From positions 62,001 through 126,000 of the forward strand of contig JADIZZ010000019.1 in NCBI GenBank assembly GCA_016704535.1: a stretch of 64,000 nt of DNA. Direction: 5' to 3'. Positions 58,149 through 64,000 of the stretch are shown piece after piece. This DNA comes from Betaproteobacteria bacterium. GTDB lineage: Bacteria > Pseudomonadota > Gammaproteobacteria > Burkholderiales > Burkholderiaceae_C. Under the pieces are notes generated by a model. That model was given only the letters and a program-made list of their open reading frames with translations, was not told where the DNA came from and made no database searches. Both the position numbers and the translations under genes were made by a program. Every line of letters starts with the position of its first letter. Position 1 is the stretch's first letter.

Positions 58149-58958
58149 ATGGGCCGTCTCGACGCCGCACTGGCCGACCTTCGTGCCCTCGACGAACTCG
58201 CGGCGCGCGACAACCCGCTGACGCGCATCGATCCGCGCGCCAAGCTCGTCGCGGTGCTGGCCTTCGTCGTCGTCGTGGTGTCCTACGAACGCCATGCCGT
58301 GGCGGCACTGCTGCCGCTGGCGGTGTTTCCGCTGGTGCTGGCGGTGCTCGGCGAGGTGCCTGCCGGGCCGCTGCTGCGCAAGCTGGCCGTGGCAGCACCC
58401 TTTGCGGTGATGGTCGGGCTGTTCAACCCCTGGCTGGAGCGCACGCCGGTGGTGGTCTTCGGGAGCCTCACGCTGGCGGCGGGCTGGTGGTCGTTCGCTT
58501 CGATCCTGCTGCGCTTCGCGCTCACCGTGGGCACCGCCCTCGTGCTGGTGGCCAGCACGGGGATGGTCCCGCTGTGTGCGGCGCTGGCGCGCCTGGGTGT
58601 GCCGAGGATCTTCACCGTGCAGTTGCTCCTTCTCTACCGCTACGCCTTCGTGCTGGGGGCCGAGGCCGCGCGACTGGCCACGGCGCGGCGACTGCGCAGC
58701 GCTGGCCGGCGCCCCGCGCTGAACAGCTACGGGCCGCTGCTGGGCCAGTTGCTGCTGCGCGCCTTCCAGCGCGCGCAGCGCATCCACGAGGCCATGGGCG
58801 CGCGCGGCTTCGACGGTGAATTGCGCAGCCTGCGTACGCTGCGCTGGCAGCCGCGCGACACCGTATTCGTGGTCGGTTGGTGCAGCGCATTTGTCGTGCT
58901 GCGGGCCGTCGACTTGCCGCAGTGGCTGGGTGGCACGCTGCTGGCCTGCTGCCGATGA
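58149..58958 (+). CDS. cbiQ: CbiQ-type energy-coupling membrane protein
   Basis: The 269-residue product is the T component of an ECF transporter, with about five helices and the coupling motif RRLRSAGRRPALNSYG followed by AMGARGF, where Ala-Arg-Gly contacts the ATPase. It begins DALAALRALDELAARDNPLTRIDPRAK-like family sequence. Its last four bases overlap the cbiO ATG (ATGA). Confidence 0.85.
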   Translation: MGRLDAALADLRALDELAARDNPLTRIDPRAKLVAVLAFVVVVVSYERHAVAALLPLAVFPLVLAVLGEVPAGPLLRKLAVAAPFAVMVGLFNPWLERTPVVVFGSLTLAAGWWSFASILLRFALTVGTALVLVASTGMVPLCAALARLGVPRIFTVQLLLLYRYAFVLGAEAARLATARRLRSAGRRPALNSYGPLLGQLLLRAFQRAQRIHEAMGARGFDGELRSLRTLRWQPRDTVFVVGWCSAFVVLRAVDLPQWLGGTLLACCR

Positions 58959-59749
58959 GCACTGACGTCCGCATTGCCGTGCCGGCTCCTGCAACATGCA
59001 GCGTGCGGGCGGCGCCGCCAAGTGCCTGCGCCGTCGAAGTGCGCGGCCTGCACCACCGCTACGCCGACGGCACGGCTGCACTGCGCGGTCTGGATTGCCA
59101 CATCGGTGCCGGCGAGTCGGTGGCCGTCGTAGGCGCCAACGGCGCCGGCAAGTCGACCTTCCTGCTGCACCTGGACGGCTTGCTGCAGCCAACGGCTGGC
59201 GAGGTGCAGGTGGGCGACCTGCCGCTGCGTCGCGACACGCTGGTGCAGGTACAGCGCCGCGTCGGCTACGTTTTCCAGGATCCGGACGACCAGCTCTTCA
59301 TGCCCACGGTCGAGGAAGACGTGGCCTTCGGCCCGCTGAACCTGGGCCTGTCGCCGCAGGCCGCGCGCCAGCGAGTGCACGAGGTGCTGGTGCGTGTCGG
59401 CGCGGCCCACCTGGCGGCGCGTGCACCCTGGCGGCTGTCGGGCGGCGAAAAGCGCGTGGTGGCCATTGCGGGCGTCTTGGCCATGGCGCCGCAGGTGCTG
59501 GTGCTGGACGAACCTTCGGCCGGTCTCGATCCGGCCTCCCGGCGGCGGCTGATGGCGTTGCTGCGCAAGTTGCCGCAGACCCGCATCGTCGCCACGCACG
59601 ACCTCGACCTGGCGCTCGAAGTCTGCGAGCGCGTCCTGGTGATGCACGAAGGCCGCATCGAGGCCGACGGCGCCCCTGAAGAAATCTTCCGCGATGCGGC
59701 GCTGCTTCAGCGCTGCCACCTGGAGCCGCCGCTGGCATGGCAGGGGTGA
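58955..59749 (+). CDS. cbiO: CbiO-type ECF transporter ATPase
   Basis: The 264-residue product has Walker A VGANGAGKST near residue 58, Q-loop VFQDPDDQLFMPTVEEDVAFGPLNLG typical of CbiO, the signature LSGGEKR near 158, Walker B VLVLDEPSAGLDP and the switch His in VATHDLD. It drives metal uptake with CbiMQ. The ATG at 58955 overlaps the cbiQ stop. Confidence 0.92.
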   Translation: MSTDVRIAVPAPATCSVRAAPPSACAVEVRGLHHRYADGTAALRGLDCHIGAGESVAVVGANGAGKSTFLLHLDGLLQPTAGEVQVGDLPLRRDTLVQVQRRVGYVFQDPDDQLFMPTVEEDVAFGPLNLGLSPQAARQRVHEVLVRVGAAHLAARAPWRLSGGEKRVVAIAGVLAMAPQVLVLDEPSAGLDPASRRRLMALLRKLPQTRIVATHDLDLALEVCERVLVMHEGRIEADGAPEEIFRDAALLQRCHLEPPLAWQG

Positions 59750-59820
59750 GGCCTTGCGGTACCACTGGGCCAAGTCTCTTAGACTGCAGAGCCGGCGTCC
59801 ACGCGCCCCAGGACTTCTAG

Positions 59821-59967
59821 ATGGAGAAGATGACCTTCTGCATGCTGCCTGCCGGCGCCCGGCACGCGCGACGAACTGGCGCGTTCTGTCGACAGCGGGT
59901 CGAAGACCTGGGCTCGGGTGATCAGCGAGCACGAGATCGCGGCGCCATGGCGCCTGCGGCGCAGTAG
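59821..59967 (+). CDS. Possible 48-residue ORF before the FAD oxidoreductase
   Basis: An ORF of 48 codons begins MEKMTFCMLPAGARHARR, with AGGA seven bases upstream, and stops two bases before the GTG of the oxidoreductase. It has no recognised domain and is Arg-rich, as chance ORFs in GC-rich DNA often are. Its tight spacing is the only support. Confidence 0.2.
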   Translation: MEKMTFCMLPAGARHARRTGAFCRQRVEDLGSGDQRARDRGAMAPAAQ

Positions 59968-59969
59968 CC

Positions 59970-61094
59970 GTGGAGCGCATCGACGCGTTGGTGATCGGTG
60001 CCGGCGTGGTGGGCCTGGCTGTGGGTCGCGCGCTGGCGCAGGCCGGCCTGGAGACCATCGTCACCGAGGCGGCCGACGGCATCGGCCAAGGGGTCAGCTC
60101 GCGCAACAGCGAGGTCATCCACGCCGGTCTCTACTACCCGCCCGGGTCGCTGAAGGCGCGGCTGTGCGTGCGCGGCAAGCAGCAGCTCTACGCTCTCTGC
60201 GCCAGCCATGGCGTGCCGCATTCGGCCTGCGGCAAGCTGGTGGTGGCCACCGCGCCCGAGCAGCACACGGCGCTCGCGCAACTGGCACAGCGCGCTCGCG
60301 ACAACGGCGTCGAGACGCAGTTGCTGAGCGCCGCGCAGGCGCGGGCGCTCGAACCCGAACTGGCCTGCACGTCGGCGCTTTGGTCGCCCAGCACCGGCAT
60401 CGTCGACAGCCATGCGCTGATGCTGGCCCTGCAGGCCGACCTGGAGCGCGCCGGCGGCCTGGTGGCGCTGCAGTCGGCAGTGCGTGCGGCGCGCTTCGTG
60501 CCGGGCCGGCCGGCAGTGGTGCAGGTGCGCTCGGGCGACGGCGACATCGAGATCGAGGCGCAGCGCGTCGTCAACGCCGCCGGCCTTCATGCCTGTGCGC
60601 TGGCCCGTGTCATCGATGGCCTGGCGCCAGAGCACGTGCCGCGGGCGCATTTCGCCAAGGGCAGCTACTTCACGCTGGTCGGTCGGCCGCCCTTCCGGCA
60701 CCTGGTCTATCCGGCACCGATGGATGCATGGCTGGGCGTCCACGTGACGCTGGACCTGGCCGGCCAGATGAAGTTCGGCCCTGATCTCGAGTGGCGTGCT
60801 GCCGATCGGCCCGAGGATATCGACTACACCGTGGAGGCCGCGCGCGCAGCACCCTTCGAGGACGCCATCCGCCGCTATTGGCCGGGCTTGCCTGCCGGTG
60901 CGCTGCAGCCGGGCTACAGCGGGGTGCGCCCCAAGATCCATGGGCCGGGCGAGCCAGCGCCCGACTTTCGCATCGACGGCCCGGCCGTGCATGGCGTGGC
61001 CGGGCTCGTGAACCTGTTCGGCATCGAGTCGCCGGGACTCACTGCGTCTCTGGCCATCGGCGATCACGTCGCGGCGCTGCTGAGGGCAGCATGA
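59970..61094 (+). CDS. FAD-dependent oxidoreductase, L-2-hydroxyglutarate oxidase-like
   Basis: The 374-residue product is a DAO-fold enzyme. The FAD loop ALVIGAGVVGLAVGRALAQAGLE is at the N-terminus. SSRNSEVIHAGLYYPPGSLKARLCVRG near residue 43 is typical of the LhgO/L-2-hydroxyglutarate oxidase group. VNAAGLHA near 204, and SGVRPKIHGPGEP and HGVAGLVNLFGIESPGLTASLAIG complete the FAD site. The start is a GTG. The exact substrate is not certain. A hairpin follows the gene after five bases. Confidence 0.8.
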   Translation: MERIDALVIGAGVVGLAVGRALAQAGLETIVTEAADGIGQGVSSRNSEVIHAGLYYPPGSLKARLCVRGKQQLYALCASHGVPHSACGKLVVATAPEQHTALAQLAQRARDNGVETQLLSAAQARALEPELACTSALWSPSTGIVDSHALMLALQADLERAGGLVALQSAVRAARFVPGRPAVVQVRSGDGDIEIEAQRVVNAAGLHACALARVIDGLAPEHVPRAHFAKGSYFTLVGRPPFRHLVYPAPMDAWLGVHVTLDLAGQMKFGPDLEWRAADRPEDIDYTVEAARAAPFEDAIRRYWPGLPAGALQPGYSGVRPKIHGPGEPAPDFRIDGPAVHGVAGLVNLFGIESPGLTASLAIGDHVAALLRAA

Positions 61095-61099
61095 GGCCG

Positions 61100-61125
61100 A
61101 AAAAAACGGCCTCCGAGGAGGCCGT
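61100..61125 (-). terminator. Rho-independent terminator for the HiPIP gene
   Basis: The sequence ACGGCCTC-CGAG-GAGGCCGT (61106-61125) forms an eight-pair stem. On the minus strand it is followed by a run of seven T (61106 to 61100). This fits termination of the HiPIP transcript 20 bp after its stop. It may also slow transcripts from the oxidoreductase in the other direction. Confidence 0.85.
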
Positions 61126-61145
61126 CGTTGTCAGCGCGCGGAGCC

Positions 61146-61454
61146 TTAGGCCTTCTTGGCCCAGGCGCTGCACCAGCCGGCACCGGCCACGACCTTGCCC
61201 GCGAACAGCGGGCAGCCACCGGTGGCGTCGGTAGCCTTACCCTGGTACAGCGCGCAGTTATTGCACTTCTGGTCCTTGGTGTGCTTGGGGAACTTCTTCG
61301 TGTCGGCCTTGGTGGTGTCGGCCACGTAGCCCAGGGCGACGGCCTGCGGGTCCTTCTCGTCGAGCTTGGCCTGGGCATGTACCTGGCTCGCGGTCAGCGC
61401 GGTGCCGGCGACGGCCACTTGCATCAGGAAGGTGCGACGGGTGCTTTGCGACAT
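61146..61454 (-). CDS. High-potential iron-sulfur protein (HiPIP)
   Basis: The 102-residue product has a twin-arginine-like signal (STRRTFLMQVAVAGTALTASQVHA). A HiPIP domain follows with four [4Fe-4S] cysteines: Cys64, Cys67, Cys81 and Cys95 (CNNC, GGCPLF, GWCSAW). HiPIPs are small periplasmic electron carriers of sulfur oxidisers and phototrophs. It may pass electrons from sulfur oxidation to a terminal oxidase or cytochromes. A strong terminator follows. Confidence 0.93.
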   Translation of the reverse strand: MSQSTRRTFLMQVAVAGTALTASQVHAQAKLDEKDPQAVALGYVADTTKADTKKFPKHTKDQKCNNCALYQGKATDATGGCPLFAGKVVAGAGWCSAWAKKA

Positions 61455-61496
61455 GGAAATCGATCTCCGTGAGTGGGTAGGGACAGGCTTAACGCA

Positions 61497-61748
61497 TCAG
61501 GGTGCCGAAACGGTGACACCCAGGCAGGTGTTGCACCGGCCGAGGCCGCGCAGGCGCGGGTCGGGCTTGCCATCACCGGTCTTGAAGTTGGCGTGGCAAC
61601 GGATGCACACGTACATCTTCGAGCTGGACATCATCGGCCGGACGCCGGGCTCGGCGTTCGGCCGTGCGGCCGTGTATTCGGCCTGGGTCTGGCGGAGCTT
61701 GGGCCCGCTGGAAGCATCTGAGGCAGGAGGCGTGCGGCGAGTCGTCAT
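61497..61748 (-). CDS. Small CxxC-CxxC protein, possibly zinc-binding
   Basis: The 83-residue product has CIRCH near residue 47 and CNTC about 23 residues later, with conserved-looking text MYVCIRCHANFKTGDG between low-complexity parts. Two CxxC pairs suggest a zinc ribbon. CIRCH also looks like a haem site, but no export signal exists. ATG 61748 is one choice; upstream starts would add a Ser/Arg-rich stretch. It lies just upstream of HiPIP in the same direction. Function unknown. Confidence 0.5.
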   Translation of the reverse strand: MTTRRTPPASDASSGPKLRQTQAEYTAARPNAEPGVRPMMSSSKMYVCIRCHANFKTGDGKPDPRLRGLGRCNTCLGVTVSAP

Positions 61749-61900
61749 GGCTGAGGTGGTACCGGGGTGGTGCGGCCCCGTTCGTCGCGAAGCACGTATT
61801 GTCCCCCGAAATTGCAGCCCTTTGCACTCCGGGCTGTCCATGGCGTAGCAAAGCACTCAGCCACGGGGTGAAAAGTCGGGCGCGCGGGCACTGCTGCCCG

Positions 61901-61942
61901 ATGGCGATGGCGATGGCGATGGCGATGGCGATGGCGATGGCG
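61901..61942. repeat. Hexanucleotide tandem repeat (ATGGCG)7
   Basis: Seven perfect copies of ATGGCG (42 bp) lie in the 247-bp gap between the CxxC gene and the LuxR-type regulator. The gap is otherwise GC-rich with no clear gene. Hexamers keep reading frame, so copy-number change would not cause frameshifts. It lies upstream of the CxxC gene and could alter promoter spacing. Confidence 0.9.
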
Positions 61943-61995
61943 CTGTGCGCGGCGATCGGCGGCCGGGCGCCGGTCGGCGCGCCGCGGCATGGCCG

Positions 61996-62730
61996 TCACA
62001 CCAGCCCCTGCTTGCTGGCCAGGACCGCGGCCTCGGCGCGGCTGGACACGTTGAGCTTCCTGTAGATCGACTTGATGTGGTCGTTCACCGTGAACCACTT
62101 GATGCCCATGTAGCCGGCGATTTCCTTGATCGTGAAGCCCTTGCTCAGGTAAGTGAGAACCTCGCTTTCGCGTGGGGTCAGGCGGTCATGCTCGGGCAGG
62201 CGCTCGATGGGCACGGGCCGGCTGGTGGTGAGGCCGGTGGCGGGCATGAAGCCCGATTCTGGCGCGCTGGCGTCGCCGCCGACGTTGCGGAAGTGCATCA
62301 GCAGCCGGCGAGCGATGGCCGGCGACAGCGGGGGCTGGCCGCGGACGATCTTCTGCAACTCTTCGACCAGCACCTCGAAGCGGTCTTCCTTGAGCAGGTA
62401 GCCGTCGGCGCCGCATTGCAGCGCCGGGAAGAGATGGTCGTCGTCGCTGTACAAGGTGGTGACGATCTTCGTCGCCGGGTAATGCGTCAGTTCGGCCAGC
62501 AGTTCCAGGCCGTTGCCGTCGGGCAGCTCGAGGTCGACCATGAACAGCTTGAACGGATCGACGCCGTGCAGGCCCTGGGCACCCCCGGTCAGCAAGACGT
62601 GGCGGCGTGCGGTCTCCAGGTCCCCGGCCTCGGTGATGGTGATTGCGTCGCTGAAGCTTTCGCGCACGACGCGACAGAGAAAGCTGCGCGCCACCGGGTT
62701 GTCTTCGAGGATCAACACCTTGACGGCCAT
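61996..62730 (-). CDS. LuxR/FixJ-family response regulator, orphan
   Basis: The 244-residue product has a receiver domain (VLILEDN at the start, Asp66 in LFMVDLELPDGNG, Lys in GYLLKEDRFEV) and a LuxR-type helix-turn-helix (LTPRESEVLTYLSKGFTIKEIAGYMG, then FTVNDHIKSIYRKLNV). No sensor kinase is adjacent, so it is an orphan here. ATG 62730 is preferred, with GGTGGAG ten bases upstream; a GTG five codons earlier is in frame. Confidence 0.88.
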   Translation of the reverse strand: MAVKVLILEDNPVARSFLCRVVRESFSDAITITEAGDLETARRHVLLTGGAQGLHGVDPFKLFMVDLELPDGNGLELLAELTHYPATKIVTTLYSDDDHLFPALQCGADGYLLKEDRFEVLVEELQKIVRGQPPLSPAIARRLLMHFRNVGGDASAPESGFMPATGLTTSRPVPIERLPEHDRLTPRESEVLTYLSKGFTIKEIAGYMGIKWFTVNDHIKSIYRKLNVSSRAEAAVLASKQGLV

Positions 62731-62809
62731 CGTGCAAGTCTCCACCGGCAGGGAAGATTTCGATGCTAGCGCGTAAAGTGCCCGCCGCCGGTGTGCGGCA
62801 ACTCCCCCT

Positions 62810-63787
62810 TTACGGGTTGACCAGCAGCAGCTTGCCCATCACCTGGCGTGTGCCCATGCGCACGTAGGCGGCCTTCAGTTCGCTCATCGGCAGCGTGCGG
62901 TCGATCACCGGCTTGACGAGGCCCTGCGCGTACCACTGCGCCAGCTGGCCCAGCGCCGCGGCGCTGGCGCGGGGTTCACGGCGCACGAATTCGCCCCAGA
63001 ACACACCGACGATGGAGGCGCCCTTGAGCAGTGCCAGGTTCCAGGGCAGGGCGGGGATGTCGCCGCCGGCAAAACCTACCACCAGGTAGCGGCCACGCCA
63101 GGCGATGCTGCGCAACACCGGCTCGGCCAGTGCGCCGCCGACGGGGTCGTAGACGACGTCGGGGCCCTTGCCGTCGGTCAGTGCCTTCAGCCCCTCGCGG
63201 ATGCTTTCGCTGCCGTAGTTCAGCGTCGCATCGGCACCCAGTTCGAGCAGCCGCACGCACTTCTCGGCGGTGGAGGCGGCGGCGATGACCCGCGCGCCGG
63301 CGGCCTTGGCGATCTGGACCGCCGCCGTGCCCACGCCGCCGGCCGCGCCGAGTACGAGCACGGTCTCGCCGGCCTGCAATTGCGCGCGGTCGATCAGCGC
63401 GTGGTGCGAGGTGCCGTAGGTGAAGGCGAAGGCCGCGCCATCGGTGAGCGCGAAATCCGGCGGCAGCGGGATCACGCCCGCCGCGCCCACCACGGCGTGC
63501 GTGCCGAAACCGCCGTGGCTGCCTATGGCGGCCACCGGCATGCCGGGTTGCAGGTGCTTCACGCCTTCGCCGACGGCTTCGACCGTGCCCGAGAACTCCG
63601 AGCCGGGCACGAAGGGCAAGGGCGGCTTGACCTGGTACTTGCCCTGCACGGTCAGCAGGTCGGGAAAGTTCAGGCTGGCCGCTCGGATGGCGATGCGCAC
63701 CTGGCCAGGGCCGGGTTCGGGCGTTGGCAGTTCTTGCCAGGTGAGCGCGTCGGCGCCGTCGAGGGTGGTGCAGAGCCAGGCGTGCAT
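62810..63787 (-). CDS. Zinc-type NADPH:quinone oxidoreductase family protein
   Basis: The 325-residue product is a medium-chain dehydrogenase/reductase. Signatures are the N-terminal region FPDLLTVQGKYQVKPPLPFVPGSEFSGTV, the nucleotide loop VLVLGAAGGVGTAAVQIAKAAGARVIA near residue 144, and DVVYDPVGGALAEPVLRSIAWRGRYLVVGFAGG. It lacks the zinc-binding Cys/His set, as quinone oxidoreductases do. It would reduce quinones or enones with NADPH. It is a stand-alone housekeeping gene. Confidence 0.88.
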   Translation of the reverse strand: MHAWLCTTLDGADALTWQELPTPEPGPGQVRIAIRAASLNFPDLLTVQGKYQVKPPLPFVPGSEFSGTVEAVGEGVKHLQPGMPVAAIGSHGGFGTHAVVGAAGVIPLPPDFALTDGAAFAFTYGTSHHALIDRAQLQAGETVLVLGAAGGVGTAAVQIAKAAGARVIAAASTAEKCVRLLELGADATLNYGSESIREGLKALTDGKGPDVVYDPVGGALAEPVLRSIAWRGRYLVVGFAGGDIPALPWNLALLKGASIVGVFWGEFVRREPRASAAALGQLAQWYAQGLVKPVIDRTLPMSELKAAYVRMGTRQVMGKLLLVNP

Positions 63788-63807
63788 GGGGTGACTCCGT
63801 GCCGGGC

Positions 63808-64000
63808 CTAGAGGCCCTGGCGTTGCAAGGGAGCGGCCAGCGCCTGGCGCAGGCTGTCGATGCTGTCGGCCAGGTGCGCGCTGGTGTCCCCCTCGGCGCT
63901 GCCGCGACGGCCGGCGCGCTGGGCCTGGACGGCTTCCAGCCGCGCCAGCAGCTGGCGCGCCTGCAGCCGCATCAGGCCACGGGCGTCGGCGCGGACGGTG
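63808..64000 (-). CDS. C-terminal fragment of a protein, possibly a zinc metalloprotease
   Basis: A reading frame open at the right edge ends with TAG at 63808-63810. The 63 visible residues (RADARGLMRLQARQLLARLEA, then HLADSIDSLRQALAAPLQRQGL) are helical. They resemble, from memory, the C-terminal end of large DUF5117/DUF4953-type zinc-dependent metalloproteases, where SI..L..AL.APL is common. The rest lies outside the window, so the family is tentative. Confidence 0.45.
   Translation of the reverse strand, partial: TVRADARGLMRLQARQLLARLEAVQAQRAGRRGSAEGDTSAHLADSIDSLRQALAAPLQRQGL

Noticed and set aside
61497..61748. Cytochrome c call for the CIRCH motif
   Set aside because: No export signal and a second CxxC pair favour a metal ribbon.
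1..64000. Mobile elements, prophage, tRNA or rRNA genes
   Set aside because: No transposase, integrase, terminal inverted repeats, att-like duplications or RNA-gene signatures were recognised on reading both strands.

Overview
The window reads as a high-GC betaproteobacterial chromosome segment, most likely Burkholderiales. This rests on gene content and codon bias only, because no rRNA or other taxonomic marker is present. The central theme is oxidation of reduced sulfur. A complete reverse-type dissimilatory sulfite reductase operon, dsrABEFHCMKLJOPNR, runs on the minus strand from 47638 to 35378. It is followed by cobA for siroheme synthesis and a secreted SCP2-like protein, ending at 33990. 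No tRNA, rRNA, IS element, phage or CRISPR array was seen.

Region by region. 1-5.2 kb: a truncated class III aminotransferase, divergent from a probable membrane-lipid cluster (phosphatidylserine decarboxylase, MGDG-synthase-like glycosyltransferase, PlcP/LpxH-like metallophosphoesterase, lipoprotein). 5.2-8.4 kb: a Spy/CpxP-like chaperone with a CpxRA-type two-component system. 8.5-20.8 kb: mostly housekeeping genes, namely a PaaH-type dehydrogenase, an AsmA-like protein, a YihY-type membrane protein, an Mla-like lipid transporter, a glutaminase-STAS-cNMP fusion, a trypsin-like protease and a CRP/FNR regulator. 20.8-31.8 kb, minus strand: soeABC (cytoplasmic sulfite dehydrogenase) with TauE/SafE, a small membrane protein, a universal stress protein, a CMD-Rieske fusion and a FadL-type porin downstream, and a second DsrMK-like pair upstream. 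32-33.9 kb: a NarX/NarL-like two-component system. 34-47.6 kb: the dsr operon. 47.9-54.3 kb, plus strand and divergent from dsrA: a tightly coupled set of about eleven genes, mostly of unknown function. It includes a Cas6/Cmx6-like protein, a DsrC paralogue lacking the terminal cysteine, a TauD-like dioxygenase, a [2Fe-2S] flavoreductase, an S24-like protein without catalytic residues, and a probable Sfum_1244-family protein. 54.4-56.8 kb: tusA-dsrE2-yeeE and a haem protein. 57-59.7 kb: a CbiMQO-type Ni/Co transporter. 59.8-64 kb: an FAD oxidoreductase, HiPIP, a small CxxC protein, a LuxR-type regulator, a quinone oxidoreductase and a truncated gene at the right edge.

The sulfur genes form one pathway. 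YeeE may import a sulfur compound. TusA, DsrE2 and DsrEFH pass persulfide sulfur to DsrC. DsrAB with DsrL oxidises it to sulfite, with DsrMKJOP linking to the quinone pool. SoeABC oxidises sulfite to sulfate, TauE/SafE may export sulfite, and HiPIP may carry electrons. A palindromic element (4-bp arms, 5-bp spacer, partner palindrome about 24 bp away) lies upstream of soeA, tusA and dsrA, suggesting one shared regulator. The main candidate for an undescribed system is the plus-strand operon divergent from dsrA.
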